Positions 10,703 through 22,129 of a stretch of 64,000 nucleotides of DNA are shown piece after piece (the stretch's first letter is position 1; each line of letters begins with the position of its first letter). The notes under the pieces are model-generated. The model did no database searches, was not told the origin of the DNA, and saw only the letters and a list, made by a program, of their open reading frames with translations. This stretch comes from Achatina immaculata (taxonomy: Eukaryota > Mollusca > Gastropoda > Stylommatophora > Achatinidae): contig CM019693.1 in assembly GCA_009760885.1 (NCBI GenBank), positions 43,859,433 to 43,923,432 on the forward strand, written 5' to 3'. The position numbers and the translations under genes were made by a program.

Positions 10703-11320
10703 GGACGAGCAAATGAAAATTATCTAACGTAAACTTTGTTGTCTCAAAACTTCTTTTTAAGCTTCCTCAAAACTCTTTATAGCTGCTTCCACGGTGGACT
10801 GTGATGAAGCATATGTATGGTAAAGGATGAAGAGTGGCTCACAGCAGATTATGTGTGTGTAGGGAAAGAGGGGAGGGTGGAGGCGCAAAACAAAGAAGCA
10901 CAGTTCAGGACAGACAAGGACCACAATAAGCCATATTTGTCTGCCATCATAAATGAGCAGATTCATCAACATCTTCCGCGCTGGATGCATTGTGTGGCTA
11001 GAGTCTTTCGGCTCGACAAACCCCACTTCGAGTCGGCGTACTTTAAGGACCGAATTCGCCATCCCCATTTCGACCCTTCGTCATTTAGCTATACTACTGT
11101 ATGTTTCCAGATAGCACCAATGAGGGAATAGGGGACTAGCCCTTTCTTAAGATATTGTATATAAGGGGTAACTCTTCTTAAAGCATTAGCAAAAAGATTT
11201 ATCTTTCAGGAAAATTCCTCCGCACACCAGCACATACTCTACTAGTCTAACCAAAGGGAGAAGCCGATAGCGTCAGATCTGACTGAACAGAGTGGAACTG
11301 CAGGAAAAGGTATGAAGCAG
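10703..11320. other. unassigned stretch
   Basis: Both strands keep an open frame of about 100 codons around 10757-11131, without a domain I recognise and without convincing splice sites. I do not call a gene. Confidence 0.4.
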
Positions 11321-11467
11321 CCGCAAGAAGCCGTACATCAGCCGCAAGAAGCCGTACATCAGTCACAAGAAGCCGTACATCAGCCACAAGAAGTCGTACA
11401 TCAGCCACAAGAAGCCGTACATCGGCCGCTTGAAGCCGTACATCAGCCACAAGAAGCCGTACATCAG
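11321..11467. repeat. 21 bp minisatellite, 7 copies
   Basis: Unit contains AAGAAGCCGTACATCAGCC. Because 21 is a multiple of 3 it keeps a frame open on both strands, which is not evidence for coding. Confidence 0.95.
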
Positions 11468-12215
11468 TCCCGACCTCTAGTGCTCCAAATCTATCCTGAC
11501 AGATGAAATCAAGCGCAGGGCAAAGTTGAGAAGTAAAAGTAAATGACGCAAAAAGAAGAAAACAACAAGAGGAAGTTGATGATCATGAAGATGAGGATGT
11601 AGAAGCTGAAGCGGGCAATAAAAGATGAAACTTGTGAAGAAGATGAGGTGAAGGAAAAACTTAAAACGAAGAAATTGATGGGAGAAAATGAAAACAAAGG
11701 ACTAAAACTAATAAAAGAAGAGGAAGAGAAAAACTAACAAACAATTTTTTTTCTTTAATAAGCACAAAGGTAAATCTGACAGTCTCACTGAGTTGATACT
11801 CATTTTCACATTAACAGATATCAGGTAACTTGATAAAGGAATTTCCTCCCCCTTCCTTCTCCATCACCTCGGGGGGTCCACCAAATGAGTGTTACCGCAT
11901 GGTCCACTAAATGAATTCTATCTTCAGGGGGCCAATGGAGTATAATCAGACATAAGATAGTTCAGGCATAAACAACAGATGCTAGGCGTTCATATTCGTT
12001 TAGTAGATTCATCAGGCAGGATGATGATGATGATGATGATGATGACTTTGTTTTCCTTTCCTTAGAGGAAGAAGGTTTGGGGGGGCTGGGGTGAGGGAGA
12101 GAGGAAGGAAGGAAGGAAGGAAGGGAAAGGAAGGAAGGAAGGAAGGAAGGAATACACATGGCTCTGATTTCCAGTTCATTCTTCGTCAGTCTGTCACCTC
12201 ACCCCCACCCCCTAC
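11468..12215. other. unassigned, with simple repeats
   Basis: Purine-rich from 11530 to 11740, then (GAT)n at about 12020-12045 and (GGAA)n at about 12099-12151. No gene seen. Confidence 0.5.
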
Positions 12216-12305
12216 AAAGGGCAGAATGTCAGACGGGCCTGCGTGCCCAATTCTTAACCCTTTTGAAATAAAGATCAATCAATCAATCCTCCCCCCCCCC
12301 CCCCC
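12216..12305 (+). mobile_element. LINE 3'-tail fragment with (ATCA)n and poly-C
   Basis: Contains GACGGGCCTGCGTGCCCAA, then CTTAACCCTTTTGAAATAAA and an ATCA repeat, the same tail as 3539-3630 and 59195-59265. A poly-C run follows at about 12290-12305. Confidence 0.6.
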
Positions 12306-12770
12306 GTTACCCCATGGAAGCAGGATGCTTTTACTCGTGGCTGCCAAATCTATTAGGAGCAAAATATGTCCTGTATATGCCACCCAATACCACGGTCAAG
12401 TCCTGACTCGTATAAGAGCACCGTTCCTTGACACCAGACCGCCTCACAAAAGCCTCAGTGAAGAGGTAACTGGCTCCTCTGTGATGAAGGGCTTATGTCC
12501 ATGTCGGGGAAGTCAAAGCTCTCTCACCGGGAATATAGGAAGCAAATGCTGTATCTTTAAGCCGGAATGACTGAAACACAACTTTTAACCTTGACCTGGC
12601 TAACAGGGCCACAGGTGGTGGGTTCTACTGAGAAGTTAGCTTCCTGTGTCCAGCCAGGCTCTTCTGGCAAACCACAATCATCCATACACTGTAAGACACA
12701 TATCCACCTGTCAATATTTTCATGGCGCGGGCCGCCTGGAACATCCTGCCTGCAGTCTCAGAAAGACAAA
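12306..12770. other. unassigned stretch
   Basis: Moderately GC-rich and non-repetitive. A possible donor (GAAGAG|GTAACT near 12465) is present but with no matching acceptor and frame that I trust. Confidence 0.35.
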
Positions 12771-12893
12771 ACAAGAGCCCAGATACAAGAGCTCAGATAC
12801 AAGAGCTCAGATACAAGAGCCCACATACAAGAGCTCAGATACAAGAGCCCAGATACAAAAGCCCATATACAAGGTCTCAGATACAAGAGTCAC
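12771..12893. repeat. 14 bp minisatellite, about 8-9 copies
   Basis: Unit AGATACAAGAGCTC with variants ending CCC. Confidence 0.95.
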
Positions 12894-12966
12894 CAGCTCT
12901 AGTTCTGTCACCACAGCAGCAACAGCATATCTCGCACAACAACAGCCTCGGTTCACGTCTGAGCAA

Positions 12967-13815
12967 TGCCTAAACCGGCACACACCAGGGGTGAAACTTG
13001 ATGGCCAGGCATGTCACACCATCTCCGCTCTAGAGCTCGGTCACGCCTGATATACACCCATACTGGTGAAATATGCCTAAACCGGCACACACCAGGGGTG
13101 GAACTTGAAGGTTATGCATGTCACGCTACCTCTGCTCTAGAGGTCGGTCAAGTCCCAAACACGCCCATACTGGGATAATATGCCTAAATCCGGCTCAACC
13201 CAGGGTGGAAGTCACTAGTGGCGAGGATTCGTCCTCCTGGACAAAAGCTCCATCCTGGTCACAACTAGGAAAGGTAGCGGCCACGACCACAAAATGCTGA
13301 AGTCGGAGACACTGGACCAGGGCAGTCTAGATAGGCAACCACCTCTCACCTGGCGGGGATGTCTGCGTATCCTAATCACGCTGAGGTTTACCGGTGAGAA
13401 AGTCCAACTCTGGACTGGATGGGCAACCACCTCTCACCCGGCGGTGATACACGGGTATCTCAAAACACGTCAAGGTTTTCCGGCGAGAAAGTCCAACTCT
13501 GGCCTGGGTGGGCTACCACCTCTCACCCAGCGGGGATATACTGATATTCAAAATACGTCGAGGTCCTCCGGTGAGAAAGTCCAACCCTAGACTAAACTGG
13601 TGCAACGAAAACCAGGGTGTCACGCAATCCCGCTTCTGAGACCCACTAAGAATACAGGCTAAAGCCCTGAAATACTCTGAACCTCCTGTGGTCCTCTCGA
13701 GCATCTCGACCACACGGGGGACCACGGACTTAACGAGGACCACAGGGGTAAATTCAGTAGGATCACAGGGTGGTTTTGGTGGTAGAAGCGAACGAAGAAG
13801 AAGAAGAAGAAGACG
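12967..13815 (+). mobile_element. Rep-B retroposon, 5'-truncated, perfect 12 bp TSD
   Basis: 849 bp flanked by perfect ACGTCTGAGCAA at 12955-12966 and 13816-13827. It contains two of the roughly 110 bp 5' modules (GCCTAAACCGGCACACACC ... CTCTAGAG), then the GTGGCGAGGATTCGTCCTCC block, then three roughly 87 bp modules (GGTGAGAAAGTCCAACTC ... CAACCACCTCTCACC), the GGTGTCACGCAATCC block and a tail GAAGCGAACGAAGAAG followed by (AAG)n. No protein is conserved between copies. Confidence 0.9.
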
Positions 13816-13827
13816 ACGTCTGAGCAA

Positions 13828-14305
13828 GGGATGATCGTGCGTGTTTGTGGCTAAACCACTCTTTCTTGCACGTTTTGATTTTTCTTCCCTAGTACCTGTG
13901 TCCTCTGTTTCAGCGGACCCGAACCTCTGGTCGGTGGAGCTTTATTAGGGACCTCATGGTGATTTATTAGGTGATTTGTAGTTCATTATTAGCTGCTTCA
14001 TTGTGCATTATTAGGTGACTCATGTCGTATTTTAGGTGGTTCGCTGCTGTCTTACCAGTCTGTTATTACGTGCTATTCATTAAACAAAAATAATGAAGGG
14101 TTTGTGGCACTGCGATGCTGCACACAAGCCGGTCGTCCGTAACTTATACGTAGTTGCGAAAGTAGTCCAGGGCATTTAAATCTTGTTAAAACACATCTAT
14201 GAGCCTCATCTGTTCCCTTGGAACACGCTGCCTGCCCGTTATGATTATCGTTAGGCATGCGCCCATCTTACAAAGGTGGACAAGATGAAATCAGAAGTAG
14301 CCTGG
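13828..14305. other. unassigned, nothing seen
   Basis: Contains loosely repeated 'ttattaggtgattt' phrases near 13945-14070, but no clear array, exon or element. Confidence 0.45.
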
Positions 14306-14990
14306 GATTGCCACATCAGAGTAGACTGGAGACGTGACCAAATTAGAGTAAAATGGAGACGTGACCAAATTAGAGTAGTCTGGAGATGTGACCAAATTAG
14401 AGTAGTCTGGAGACATGGCAAATCAGAGTAGTCTAGAGACATGACAAAATTAGAGTAGTCTGAATACATGGCAAATCAGAGTAGTCTGGAGACATAGCCA
14501 ATTAGAGTAGTCTGAATACATGGCAAATCAGAGTAGTCTGGAGACATAGCCAATTAGAGTAGTCTGAATACATGGCAAATCAGAGTAGTCTGGAGACATA
14601 GCCAATTAGAGTAGTCTGAATACATGGCAAATCAGAGTAGTCTGGAGACATAGCCAATTAGAGTAGTCTGAATACATGGCAAATCAGAGTAGTCTGGAGA
14701 CATGACAAAATTAGAGTAGTCTGGAGACACAGCAAATCAGGGTAGTCTGGAGGCATATGAAATCAGAGCAGTCTGGAGACATGACAGATCGGAGTAGTCT
14801 GGAGACATGACAAAATTAGAGTAGCCTGAAGACATGGAAAATCAAAGTAGTCTGGAGACACAGTAAATCAGAGTAGTCTGAATACGTAGTCAAATTAGAA
14901 TAGTCTGGAGACAGCCAATTAGAGTAGTCAAAAGTCGTGGTCAAACCAGAGTTGTCTGGGAGTGTAGCCAACTCAGAGTAGCCTGCGCTA
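14306..14990. repeat. 26 bp minisatellite with 52 bp higher-order unit
   Basis: Units AGAGTAGTCTGGAGACAT and AGAGTAGTCTGAATACAT alternate as a near-perfect 52 bp dimer between about 14440 and 14700. Monomers on both sides are more diverged. Confidence 0.95.
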
Positions 14991-15665
14991 TCTCGTACAA
15001 AACACTGCCTACTGAATAACAGTAACCTGCCATATGACTGAAGATTAGCTCTACTTCCTTAGATTCAGTCATACGTACATTATGCGGCTGTCTGGAAAGA
15101 TCAACAGCTCCTATGACCACTGCGGCAAATATAGCTAGGTAGTGTCTGGTTGCTACCGCTTCTCCTGTACGTCGGGACTTTATAAGGGACTCTTTGGGAC
15201 AAAAGAAGGGGATATGCAGCTGACAATCTTGGCCAGTGAATCAAAATTCTAATCTACTTCAGGGTCTGCATCCAGTGATCTTCCTAACAGAATAGAGATT
15301 GGAAGACACCATAACTCGGTAGTGGTGGCTACGTCTTATTCCCAACATATGGGCCGTAGAACACGAGTCAGATACATTCCTTTCCCATATATGATGCCTT
15401 TACTTCACGTTGTTGACCACAGCAATGGCTTTCAGTCTGCATCTATACAGCAGGGTCGTGTAATCTGGGGGTGGAGGAACCGGAAGCAAATATTAAGTGA
15501 GGTCAGAGTCCGTAGAAATGTACAATTTAAGAAGAAGTGGGACAGCAGGAGAACAGAAACCTGGATCTGGAAGAAATGTTTGAGTGTAGTGGATGTCTGT
15601 GGGTATGTGCAATGTTTTTGAAAGAGTTTTATGATATAAAAATAAGCGGAGTCGAAGATTTGTCT
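14991..15665. other. unassigned stretch
   Basis: Non-repetitive with no recognisable gene. A patch near 15240-15310 weakly resembles minus-strand Rep-A but is too decayed to call. Confidence 0.4.
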
Positions 15666-15762
15666 GGACAACACCACCGCCCTGATACGGGACAATACCA
15701 CCGCCCTGATACGGGACAACACCACCGCCCTGATACTGGACAACACCACCGCCCTGATACCG
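15666..15762. repeat. 24 bp tandem repeat, 4 copies
   Basis: Unit GACAACACCACCGCCCTGAT plus four bases. Confidence 0.95.
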
Positions 15763-17143
15763 AGAAGTGTAGCAGTTATTATGCAACTATGTTGCAATAC
15801 AATATAAACTCAGGAGTTTTCTTATCTATGTGATTTATAAAATCTAGCAAATCTTATTTATCATAATCTAATACAGAATATAAAAATCTTGCGAACTGTA
15901 TTTATGAAAATACGCTATGATCGTGGGTCTTTCTGTAACTGCGAGTTACAGGCCCGAAATAGGGGAGTCTTGGGGCCTGGATGAGGGAGCCCATTGGACC
16001 CCCTTTTCCCTGTTAGGGACAAAATTCAAGAAAACACTATAATGTTCCAAACCGGAGCTTAACCTACAGCTACGAGGACCCAGGAGCTCTTGGCAGCCAT
16101 ACTGGCCATCTTTTGCTTGAAGTATAAGCAGTTCTGAAGCACGAGGTATCTTGCCCAACAGTTCTAATCTTAAGCTCATTTAGCTTTGGACATTTAAGTA
16201 AGATCCTGGCCAGTCGATGAACTGGCACGATGGCGTGGAAAGAGGTCATCAGAAGAGCTCACAGGGGCAACACAAAACAAAGAGTCCATGAGAGTTATAC
16301 TGACAATGCCAGTAGGCACGGAACTTGCTAGATAGACAGATCTAAGTCAGAAATGTTTCGCTGTTTTCCTACTCCACTGTCACAAAGTTTGCAGCTTCGG
16401 TTGTGCTTGTTTTTGTGTGCATGTGTTTAGCTGTTAATTTAATGTGATAAACAGAAATATGTGAAAAACTGTCAGTGTAAAAGGCTTCAGTAAACCTGTG
16501 CCTACATACAAATGTAAACTGCATGCCTCATCAACGCGCTTAATTGTCCGAATAAATGTTTTGAAATTTCCCATAATTTTTGCTTTCAAGGAAAAACTGC
16601 TGTTGCGTTTAGAACTGATTACACTTGCAACTGGCTGCACCGATTTTTTTCATTACGCGTTGGCTAATCCCCCGCCCAATTCACTCAAAGGCCGGCATGT
16701 GTTTCCCGCGGTATAGCAGCCGTCCGTAATGTGAAAACCATGTCAGTGGGAGCCTTCAAAGCGCCTCAACAGAGGAGCATTAATAAGCTGATTAATTAAT
16801 TACACGGGAGCCGTTTGAAGCCTTTTCCTCCCCCCCCCCCCCCCCCCCCCCGCTAAATGAACAAAGCGAGGAGAAGGAATACCGGGATATTTGGACATGG
16901 CTTTCATTGAAATTTTAGAGAAGTTTGGGTGAAACAAGTTTGTGGTGATGTGGTTACACTTGGGCCGCCAAGTACGAGTATATATGTTCCAAGTGGCTAC
17001 TTTCACGTCCAAGTCGCCGTTCTTCGTGTCTCGGGTCCTACTCTAATTTGAAGTGGCCAAGTTCTCCACGAGTTCGTGTCAATCAAATCCGGGCTACAAC
17101 TGTAATGATGCATTCAAGTCATTTCATGGAAGTATCTAATAAT
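15763..17143. other. unassigned stretch
   Basis: No gene I can support. The stretch at about 16215-16330 (plus) can be read as RRAHRGNTKQ ... DNASRHGT, resembling the C-terminal ...ANASRHGT ending of the LINE at 25 kb, so a decayed LINE end is possible. A poly-C run is at 16830-16851. Confidence 0.35.
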
Positions 17144-17157
17144 GTCTGAAGTCACTA

Positions 17158-17382
17158 CCACGGTGTCACGCAATCTCGCTTCTGCGACCCACAAGAAATA
17201 CAGGCCCAAGCCCCGTGGTACTCTGAACCTCTTGTGATCCCCTCGGGGATCTCTTGTGGGCCTCCCGGGGACCACAGGGGGACCACGGGACCTATCGAGG
17301 ATCACGGGACCCACCGAGGACCAGGGAGTAAATTCAGCAAGATCACGGGGCGATCTTGGTGGTAGAAGCGAACGAAGAAGAA
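17158..17382 (+). mobile_element. Rep-B retroposon, short 5'-truncated copy, perfect 14 bp TSD
   Basis: Only the 3' 225 bp (ACGGTGTCACGCAATC to GAAGCGAACGAAGAAGAA) is present, flanked by perfect GTCTGAAGTCACTA at 17144-17157 and 17383-17396. This copy defines the 3' end of the family and shows that it suffers the 5' truncation typical of LINE-driven insertion. Confidence 0.92.
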
Positions 17383-17451
17383 GTCTGAAGTCACTAACTT
17401 CAAGTCTCGACTCCGGTCGAGTCAAAGCGTAACACAGTGCCTTGTAAGTTA

Positions 17452-17545
17452 TGACTGTAGTATAATTATAGCCTTGTAAGCTATGATAGTATGATTATTA
17501 ATATTAATGTTATTATTATTACTATTAGCATTTTTATTATAGTTT
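17452..17545 (+). mobile_element. possible LTR-head fragment
   Basis: GTGCCTTGTAAGTTATGA and TAGCCTTGTAAGCTATGA, followed by TTATTATTATTA, resemble the first bases of the LTR at 47842. The similarity fades after the ATT repeat. Confidence 0.35.
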
Positions 17546-18518
17546 TGATTATTATTTATAAGTTGAAAGTAGGTAAGAAACGAAGTAAATAATTTGAGAA
17601 CCGACGGGAGTGAAACACTCCGACAGTATCAGTAGTATTACGACAGAACTTAGATACTTAGAAATATTAGATACAGCGATGCTGAATACGCATTAGAAGG
17701 ATTTATTCAGATAACAATAGTACATATAGAGGCAGACATACAGACACTGTGTAAACCGAGTTGGACTAATAATCCCAGACAGATATCGCAAACACCTGAT
17801 ACTGGATAAGAAGAGTTTACCCACTGAGAGAAAACTGAATAGACGGATTTGATGCAACTGACTTACTGACAGGTCAGGCATATTTGCTAATCTTAGGACA
17901 CAATTTGCATACATGAATAGTCCAGCGGGCCAATAAGATGGCCAAAGGGAGTGGACCGACTTATCCCGAAGTCCAGTTAGTATGTAGTCAACCAGCTGAC
18001 CAATATAAAGATCTATCGACGTGTCCTATTGGACAACTGACTTACGACACATAAGCCACGCATGCAGTTTTGAAAACGGGATACAGAGAGACAGAGAAGA
18101 TAAGAATAGAAGGATAGATGGGTGAGCAACGACAGGCGGAATATATGGGCAGGTAGAGCCAATAGATATTCAGGAGACAGAGCGATTCATCATCATCATC
18201 ATCACCATCATCACCATCATCATCACTGGATACAAGAAGAGATTGTTCAGGCCTGCAACATTCGGAATAAGATTAATATGCAGTTTCCATTCTTCTAGAT
18301 TCTATAGTTGCTTTAGGGGAAAAAAAAATCTCTTTTCTGACAAGACGCGCTAAATATTTTCCAGTTTAAAATCCCTTGGGAAAAGTATTTTGGGGGACGT
18401 GTTCTTACATTTCTTACTTGTCCCACGTGAACCTCTAGTATTTTGTTAACTCTCTCAAAGACAGCCAACCTCCTTCAGACTTCGCTGTCGGCACGACCAT
18501 GACATGTCCACACATGCG
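17546..18518. other. unassigned stretch
   Basis: AT-rich with an (ATC)n/(ACC) simple repeat at about 18187-18228. No exon or element found. If 19307-19582 is a first exon, this lies in its first intron. Confidence 0.45.
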
Positions 18519-19306
18519 CAACCACACAAGCGTTCTACTCTAGGACAACTCACATGCATCATGCGCCCCTCTGGGACAACCACACAAACGTTCTACTCTA
18601 GGACAACTCACATGCATCATGCGCCCCTCTGGGACAATCACACAAACGTTCTACTCTAGGACAACTCACATGCATCATGCGCCCTTCTGGGACAATCACA
18701 CAAACGTTCTACTCTAGGACAACTCACCTGCATCATGCGCCCCTCTGGGACAATCACACAAACGTTCTACTCTAGGACAACTCACCTGCATCATGCGCCC
18801 CTCTGGGACAATCACACAAACGTTCTACTCTAGGACAACTCACCTGCATCATGCGCCCCTCTGGGACAATCACACAAACGTTCTACTCTAGGACAACTCA
18901 CCTGCATCATGCGCCCCTCTGGGACAATCACCCAAACGTTCTACTCTAGGACAACTCACCTGCATCATGCGTCCCTCTGGAACAACCACACAAACGTTCT
19001 ACTCTAGGACAACTCACCTGCATCATGCGCCCCTTGGGACAATCACATAAACGTTCTACTCTAGGACAACTCACCTGCATCATGCGCCCCTCTGGGACAA
19101 TCACCCAAACGTTCTACTCTAGGACAACTCACCTGCATCATGCGTCCCTCTGGGACAATCACACAAACGTTCTACTCTAGGACAACTCACCTGCATCATG
19201 CGCCCCTCTGGGACAATCACCCAAACGTTCTACTCTAGGACAACTCACCTGCATCATGCGTCCCTCTGGGACAATCACACAAACGTTCTACTCTAGGACA
19301 ACTCAC
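18519..19306 (-). repeat. 58 bp minisatellite, 14 copies, each with a 5' splice site
   Basis: Read on the minus strand, each unit contains CGCATGATGCAG|GTGAGTTG, which is the last exonic bases and the donor of the candidate exon at 19307-19582. The proximal copies carry CAG|GTGAGT; the three most distal (near 18547, 18605 and 18663) carry CAT|GTGAGT. Units are 58 bp apart (one is 57). The array thus begins exactly at the exon edge and runs into the intron. Confidence 0.93.
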
Positions 19307-19582
19307 CTGCATCATGCGTCCCTCTGCGCTCATGGAAGCTCCCGCCACAGTGAACATCCCGACCAGTTTGTCCGTATGAGTGACGTAACCTCCGCCTTCA
19401 ACAGGGTCATACATTACAATCTCCAAAATGGCGCGATCGCCTTCCGCCTGGGCGAGGACCTGCCCTGAAACACGACTGCCTCCGAGCGCCGAAAACTGCA
19501 GGATAAGAAACAGAAAAGCTCGCGGCAGCAAGAAGAAAAATGTGCAGGGCAGGCAAGATATGCCATCCTGACGCCATATCAT
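19307..19582 (-). CDS. candidate first coding exon, secreted or membrane protein, unknown family
   Basis: 92 open codons from an ATG at 19582 to a perfect donor CAG|GTGAGT at 19307/19306, leaving phase 0. The N-terminus has a hydrophobic core (CTFFFLLPRAFLFLILQF, about residues 13-30) followed by a small-residue stretch ending SRVSG, a plausible signal peptide. The mature start would be QVLAQAEGDRAILEIV. The block is GC- and CpG-richer than its surroundings and non-repetitive, which fits a real exon. An overlapping frame also starts with a hydrophobic stretch but stops before the donor. I do not recognise the protein; the next exon is not visible in the window. Confidence 0.5.
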
Positions 19583-20264
19583 TTTGTCTCATCTTCGCGC
19601 CTGCGCCGTCGCATATTTCCTGTTCTTTTTTTAGAAGCGAGCAGCGACGGTACAGCACAAGACAAGAAGTATTTGTGCTATCAGTATTTCACAGCTGCTA
19701 TCTTTACGGTGATGATGTCGAAGAAGAGGTTGAAGATAAACGCTGCCAAGATGCTATCACTTTGTGAAGTTAAACTGTGATAATCCTTGCAGATGAAATC
19801 CTGGAGATGACCAATTAGCGCACTGAAAGTCAAAATAAATGTTTTCAAACTAAAGACGGTTATTCATGAATTTAATTAAAGGAACCCAAACACTTTGCAC
19901 GTCTAGCATTAGCTCTAGGCCTCAACCACGTCCGAAATGATATACTAAGCTAGGTTACATATAACTTACACATTACATATCCAAATACGATACTGAAGTG
20001 TAAGGATTGCTTGCTATGTGAAATAATTTTACACAGAGATTTACAAAGAGTAAACAGCTTAAGTGATACGAAGGGGGTAGAGTTCGAATCCTGGAGCCAG
20101 TAACAAATTTCAACAATCTTTACACACTTTCGGTTGTGCGGAGAGAGACAGGGAGAGAGTCAGAGAAAGAGAGAGAGAGAGAGAGACAGAGAAAGAGAGA
20201 GAGAGAGACAAAGAGAGACACAGAAAGACAGACAGAGAGAGAGAGAGACTTGTACGGAAAGGTC
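19583..20264. other. upstream region of the candidate exon, then unassigned
   Basis: Just upstream (minus strand) is a GC-rich patch with GGCGCAGGCGCG near 19600, loosely like an NRF1-type promoter motif; this is only suggestive. Farther up there is a (GA)n-rich tract at about 20143-20250 and an isolated GTTCGAATCC near 20089 without a matching A box. Confidence 0.4.
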
Positions 20265-20363
20265 TTGTCTTGCCTTGTCTCCATCACCTTTGGGTGTCGA
20301 GGGAATCTTGATAGAGCTGAACGATTTGCTTCACATAATGGGATATTTTAAGGTTTCAGTGAT

Positions 20364-20805
20364 CTCTTGCTAACTTTTCTTAATCTCTTCCCTCCATCTC
20401 TTGCTAACTTTTCTTAATCTCTTCCCTCCATCTCTTGCTAACTTTTCTTAATCTCTTCCCTCCATCTCTTGCTAACTTTTCTTAATCTCTTCCCTCCATC
20501 TCTTGCTAACTTTTCTTAATCTCTTCCCTCCATCTCTTGCTAACTTTTCTTAATCCCTTCCCTCCATCTCTTGCTAACTTTTCTTAATCTCCTCCTTCCA
20601 TCTCTTGCTAACTTTTTTTAATCTCTTCCCTACATCTCTTGCTAACTTTTCTTAATCTCTTCCCTACATCTCTTACTAACTTTTCTTAATCTCTTCCCTA
20701 CATCTCTTGCTAATTTTTCTTAACCTCTTCCCTCCATCTCTTGCTAACTTTTCTTAATCTCTTCCCTCCATCTCTTGCTAACTTTTCTTTATCTCCTCCC
20801 TCCAC
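20364..20805. repeat. 34 bp minisatellite inside a LINE, about 13 copies
   Basis: Unit contains CTCTTGCTAACTTTTCTTAA and CTTCCCTCCAT. The edges join LINE sequence that is contiguous in the 45 kb copy, so the array grew from a LINE segment. Confidence 0.95.
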
Positions 20806-20880
20806 CTATTGTTAACTCTTCTGCCTCATCATTTGCTTCCTACGATTATTAGCATGAATGTTTTGTTGTGTATACTGCTT

Positions 20881-21343
20881 CGCGGTAGTTGTGTGACAAG
20901 GCCAAACCATGTGACTTGCTGTTTCTATGTTACACTATCTGGTGGTAGACGTATGACGTGGCCAAACTATTCAACCTGCTGTTTCTATGTTATACTATCT
21001 GATGGTAATCGTGTGACACTGTCAAACCATTTAACCTGCTGTTTATATGTTAAACTATCTGATGGTAATCGTGTGACACTGTCAAATCATTTAACCTGCT
21101 GTTTCTATGTTATACTATCTGGTGGTAATCGTGTGACATTGTCAAACCATTTAACCTGCTGTTTCTATGTTATACTATCTGGTGGTAATCGTGTGACACT
21201 GTCAAACCATTTAATCTGCTGTTTCTATGTTATACTATCTGATGGTAATCGTGTGACATTGTCAAACCATTTAATCTGCTGTTTCTATGTTATACTATCT
21301 GGTGGTGATCATGTGACATGGTCAAACCATTTTTTTCTTTGTT
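20881..21343. repeat. 60 bp minisatellite inside a LINE, about 7.7 copies
   Basis: Unit contains CTGCTGTTTCTATGTTATAC. The antisense translation is a 19-residue LINE motif followed by a stop, repeated in frame because 60 is a multiple of 3. Confidence 0.95.
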
Positions 21344-21360
21344 TCTCGGTGTAGTGTAAA

Positions 21361-22129
21361 ACTGGTTTTTACAGAAAGACCGTGAGTACCAAACTCTGGG
21401 GCACTCTAGTCTTCTGTCAGGGGCACTCTAGTCTTCTGTCAACTTCCATGATGCTGTTAACGAGGTCAGCACGGTCAGGCATCTGTTCAGCGTAATATAT
21501 AACACTTTAGGCGCTATACTGTATAACAAAATTCCAATAACAACAAAATGACATTATAACAGGACACAAAAAACTCTTACACAACAGTGATACTAGCAGG
21601 AAGAGACGCTTGCTGTCCCCGTTATTTTTCTTATAAACGTTAGATAACCCAACATCTTTGCTAGATAACAGCGACGACGACTGCTGACTGTTATGGCTTT
21701 TACATCAAGATGACACTAATAAGCACGGTTACTTTGAAGACAACAAGAGACATCAAAGTTTTACGAGAAGCAAGTTGCCCAACATAAATAAAGTAACAAC
21801 TCCAATGTCAAAATAATAACAACAAAAATAACGAAAAATATCACTAGAAACGGGGAATTCCATTTCAAGTTCAATGACCGGACATTAACATACCGGTAAT
21901 AGCATTAAAAAATTTCAAGAGAAATAACAGAACAATTCTTACACTGATATAAGGTACCATTTCTGCGATCTTTGTCATTATACAAATCCTGGCCTACTGG
22001 TTTCCTTTGTTTACTTGCTCTAGAGATACTGATCTTACATCCATTCTTGTTTTCTACTCTCATTTGGGCCCCTCCCCATAAAGTGATCAGTACTCGGTAC
22101 TTAATGAGTTAATCATACATCTTATATCC
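21361..22129. other. unassigned stretch
   Basis: A small direct repeat GGGGCACTCTAGTCTTCTGT occurs twice near 21400-21440. Nothing else is supported. An 'aacactttaggcgctatactgta' phrase near 21500 recurs at 22720-22742, flanking the LINE at 22130-22730, so the two ends may be related duplicates. Confidence 0.45.

Larger units (their letters stand above)
20265..21360 (-). mobile_element. LINE C-terminal fragment containing two internal arrays
   Basis: The flanks and the spacer are colinear with the antisense LINE copy at 45375-45600: GATTTGCTTCACATAATGGGA, then GAATGTTTTGTTGTGTATAC, then GACTTGCTGTTTCTATG. Two segments of the LINE have become tandem arrays (20364-20805 and 20881-21343). On the minus strand the second array reads KQQVKWFDNVTRLPPDSIT, a LINE C-terminal motif. 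Confidence 0.8.

Noticed and set aside
12201..13590. Recurring frame MLKSETLDQGSLDRQ in several Rep-B copies
   Set aside because: Seen in most Rep-B copies, but with different frame breaks and an equally open opposite strand, and it spans the 87 bp modules. Better explained as non-coding repeat.
15230..15310. Rep-A fragment
   Set aside because: Similarity is too weak to support by eye.
18519..19306. CRISPR-like array
   Set aside because: Direct repeats are contiguous with no variable spacers, and the context is eukaryotic. The same holds for all other arrays here.
20080..20110. tRNA gene or SINE from GTTCGAATCC
   Set aside because: A B box alone; no A box, acceptor stem or family body.
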